Below are positions 5,830-5,875 of a stretch of 5,875 nucleotides of DNA, piece by piece (position 1 is the stretch's first letter; each line of letters starts with the position of its first letter). This DNA comes from Clostridia bacterium (GTDB lineage: Bacteria; Bacillota; Clostridia; Oscillospirales; CAG-272), in NCBI GenBank assembly GCA_900754175.1, contig CAAEBS010000108.1:1-5875 (forward strand). The letters run 5' to 3'. A program made the position numbers and the translations under genes. The notes beneath the pieces are model-generated. The model searched no databases. It was not told where the DNA came from and saw only the letters and a list, made by a program, of their open reading frames with translations.

Positions 5830-5875
5830 GGGGGGAGAGCGGGGAAAACTTTTCTGGAGAAAAGTTTTCCCCGTG
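5824..5875 (+). repeat. Hairpin repeat R2, right copy (forward orientation, cut by window end)
   Basis: A G-rich lead (5830-5839) precedes a perfect 16-bp hairpin, 5840-5855 with 5858-5873, loop GG. The order and most bases match the reverse complement of 431-510, including GCTTG at the outer edge and CCCCGTG after the hairpin. The right part of the element lies beyond the window. Confidence 0.75.
5840..5873 (+). terminator. Possible end-of-operon hairpin
   Basis: The 16-bp hairpin begins 10 bases after the permease stop, where a terminator would be expected. The base of the stem is GC-rich (CGGGG/CCCCG). However, the bases after the stem are TG, not a T-run, and the related copy at 431-510 continues with GTGCCCCC. 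It may stop 3' exonucleases or act only weakly as a terminator. Confidence 0.45.

Overview
The window looks like ordinary chromosome from a GC-rich, low-sporulation-signal member of the Clostridia, probably a gut Oscillospirales/Ruminococcaceae-type organism. This is inference from three things: strong AGGAGG-type ribosome binding sites, sigma-A promoters with TATAAT boxes, and short hairpin repeats between genes of the kind I recall from Faecalibacterium-like genomes. No taxonomic marker gene is present. All four transcription signals and all five genes point to the + strand.

Positions 1-618 hold no credible gene. They are a stack of repetitive DNA: a double-hairpin element ending in a T-run (1-58), an imperfect direct repeat (78-157), two copies of a ~92-base repeat set 112 bases apart (171-374), and a GC-rich hairpin repeat (about 431-510). 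A promoter region with a striking inverted repeat (517-589) follows.

The first gene (619-2439) encodes a 606-residue FAD-dependent oxidoreductase of the PF12831 type with a long C-terminal extension; its substrate is unknown. A probable intrinsic terminator follows. The second gene (TTG start at 2580, end 3131) encodes a small polytopic membrane protein of the YgjV family, with its own extended -10 promoter and a strong terminator.

The third unit (3214 to about 5873) has a perfect-consensus promoter, then a TetR-type regulator, an ABC transporter ATPase and an ABC-2 permease. Spacings are 12 bases and a 4-base ATGA overlap, so this is one operon: a likely self-regulated export system that a ligand of the TetR protein would induce. 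The operon ends in a 16-bp hairpin that is a second copy, in opposite orientation, of the repeat at 431-510. The five genes are therefore bracketed by an inverted pair of the same repeat.

I found no CRISPR array, RNA gene, transposase, phage gene or clearly new defence system. The most unusual signals are the repeats and the dyad-symmetric control sites, not the proteins; the oxidoreductase is the least understood protein.
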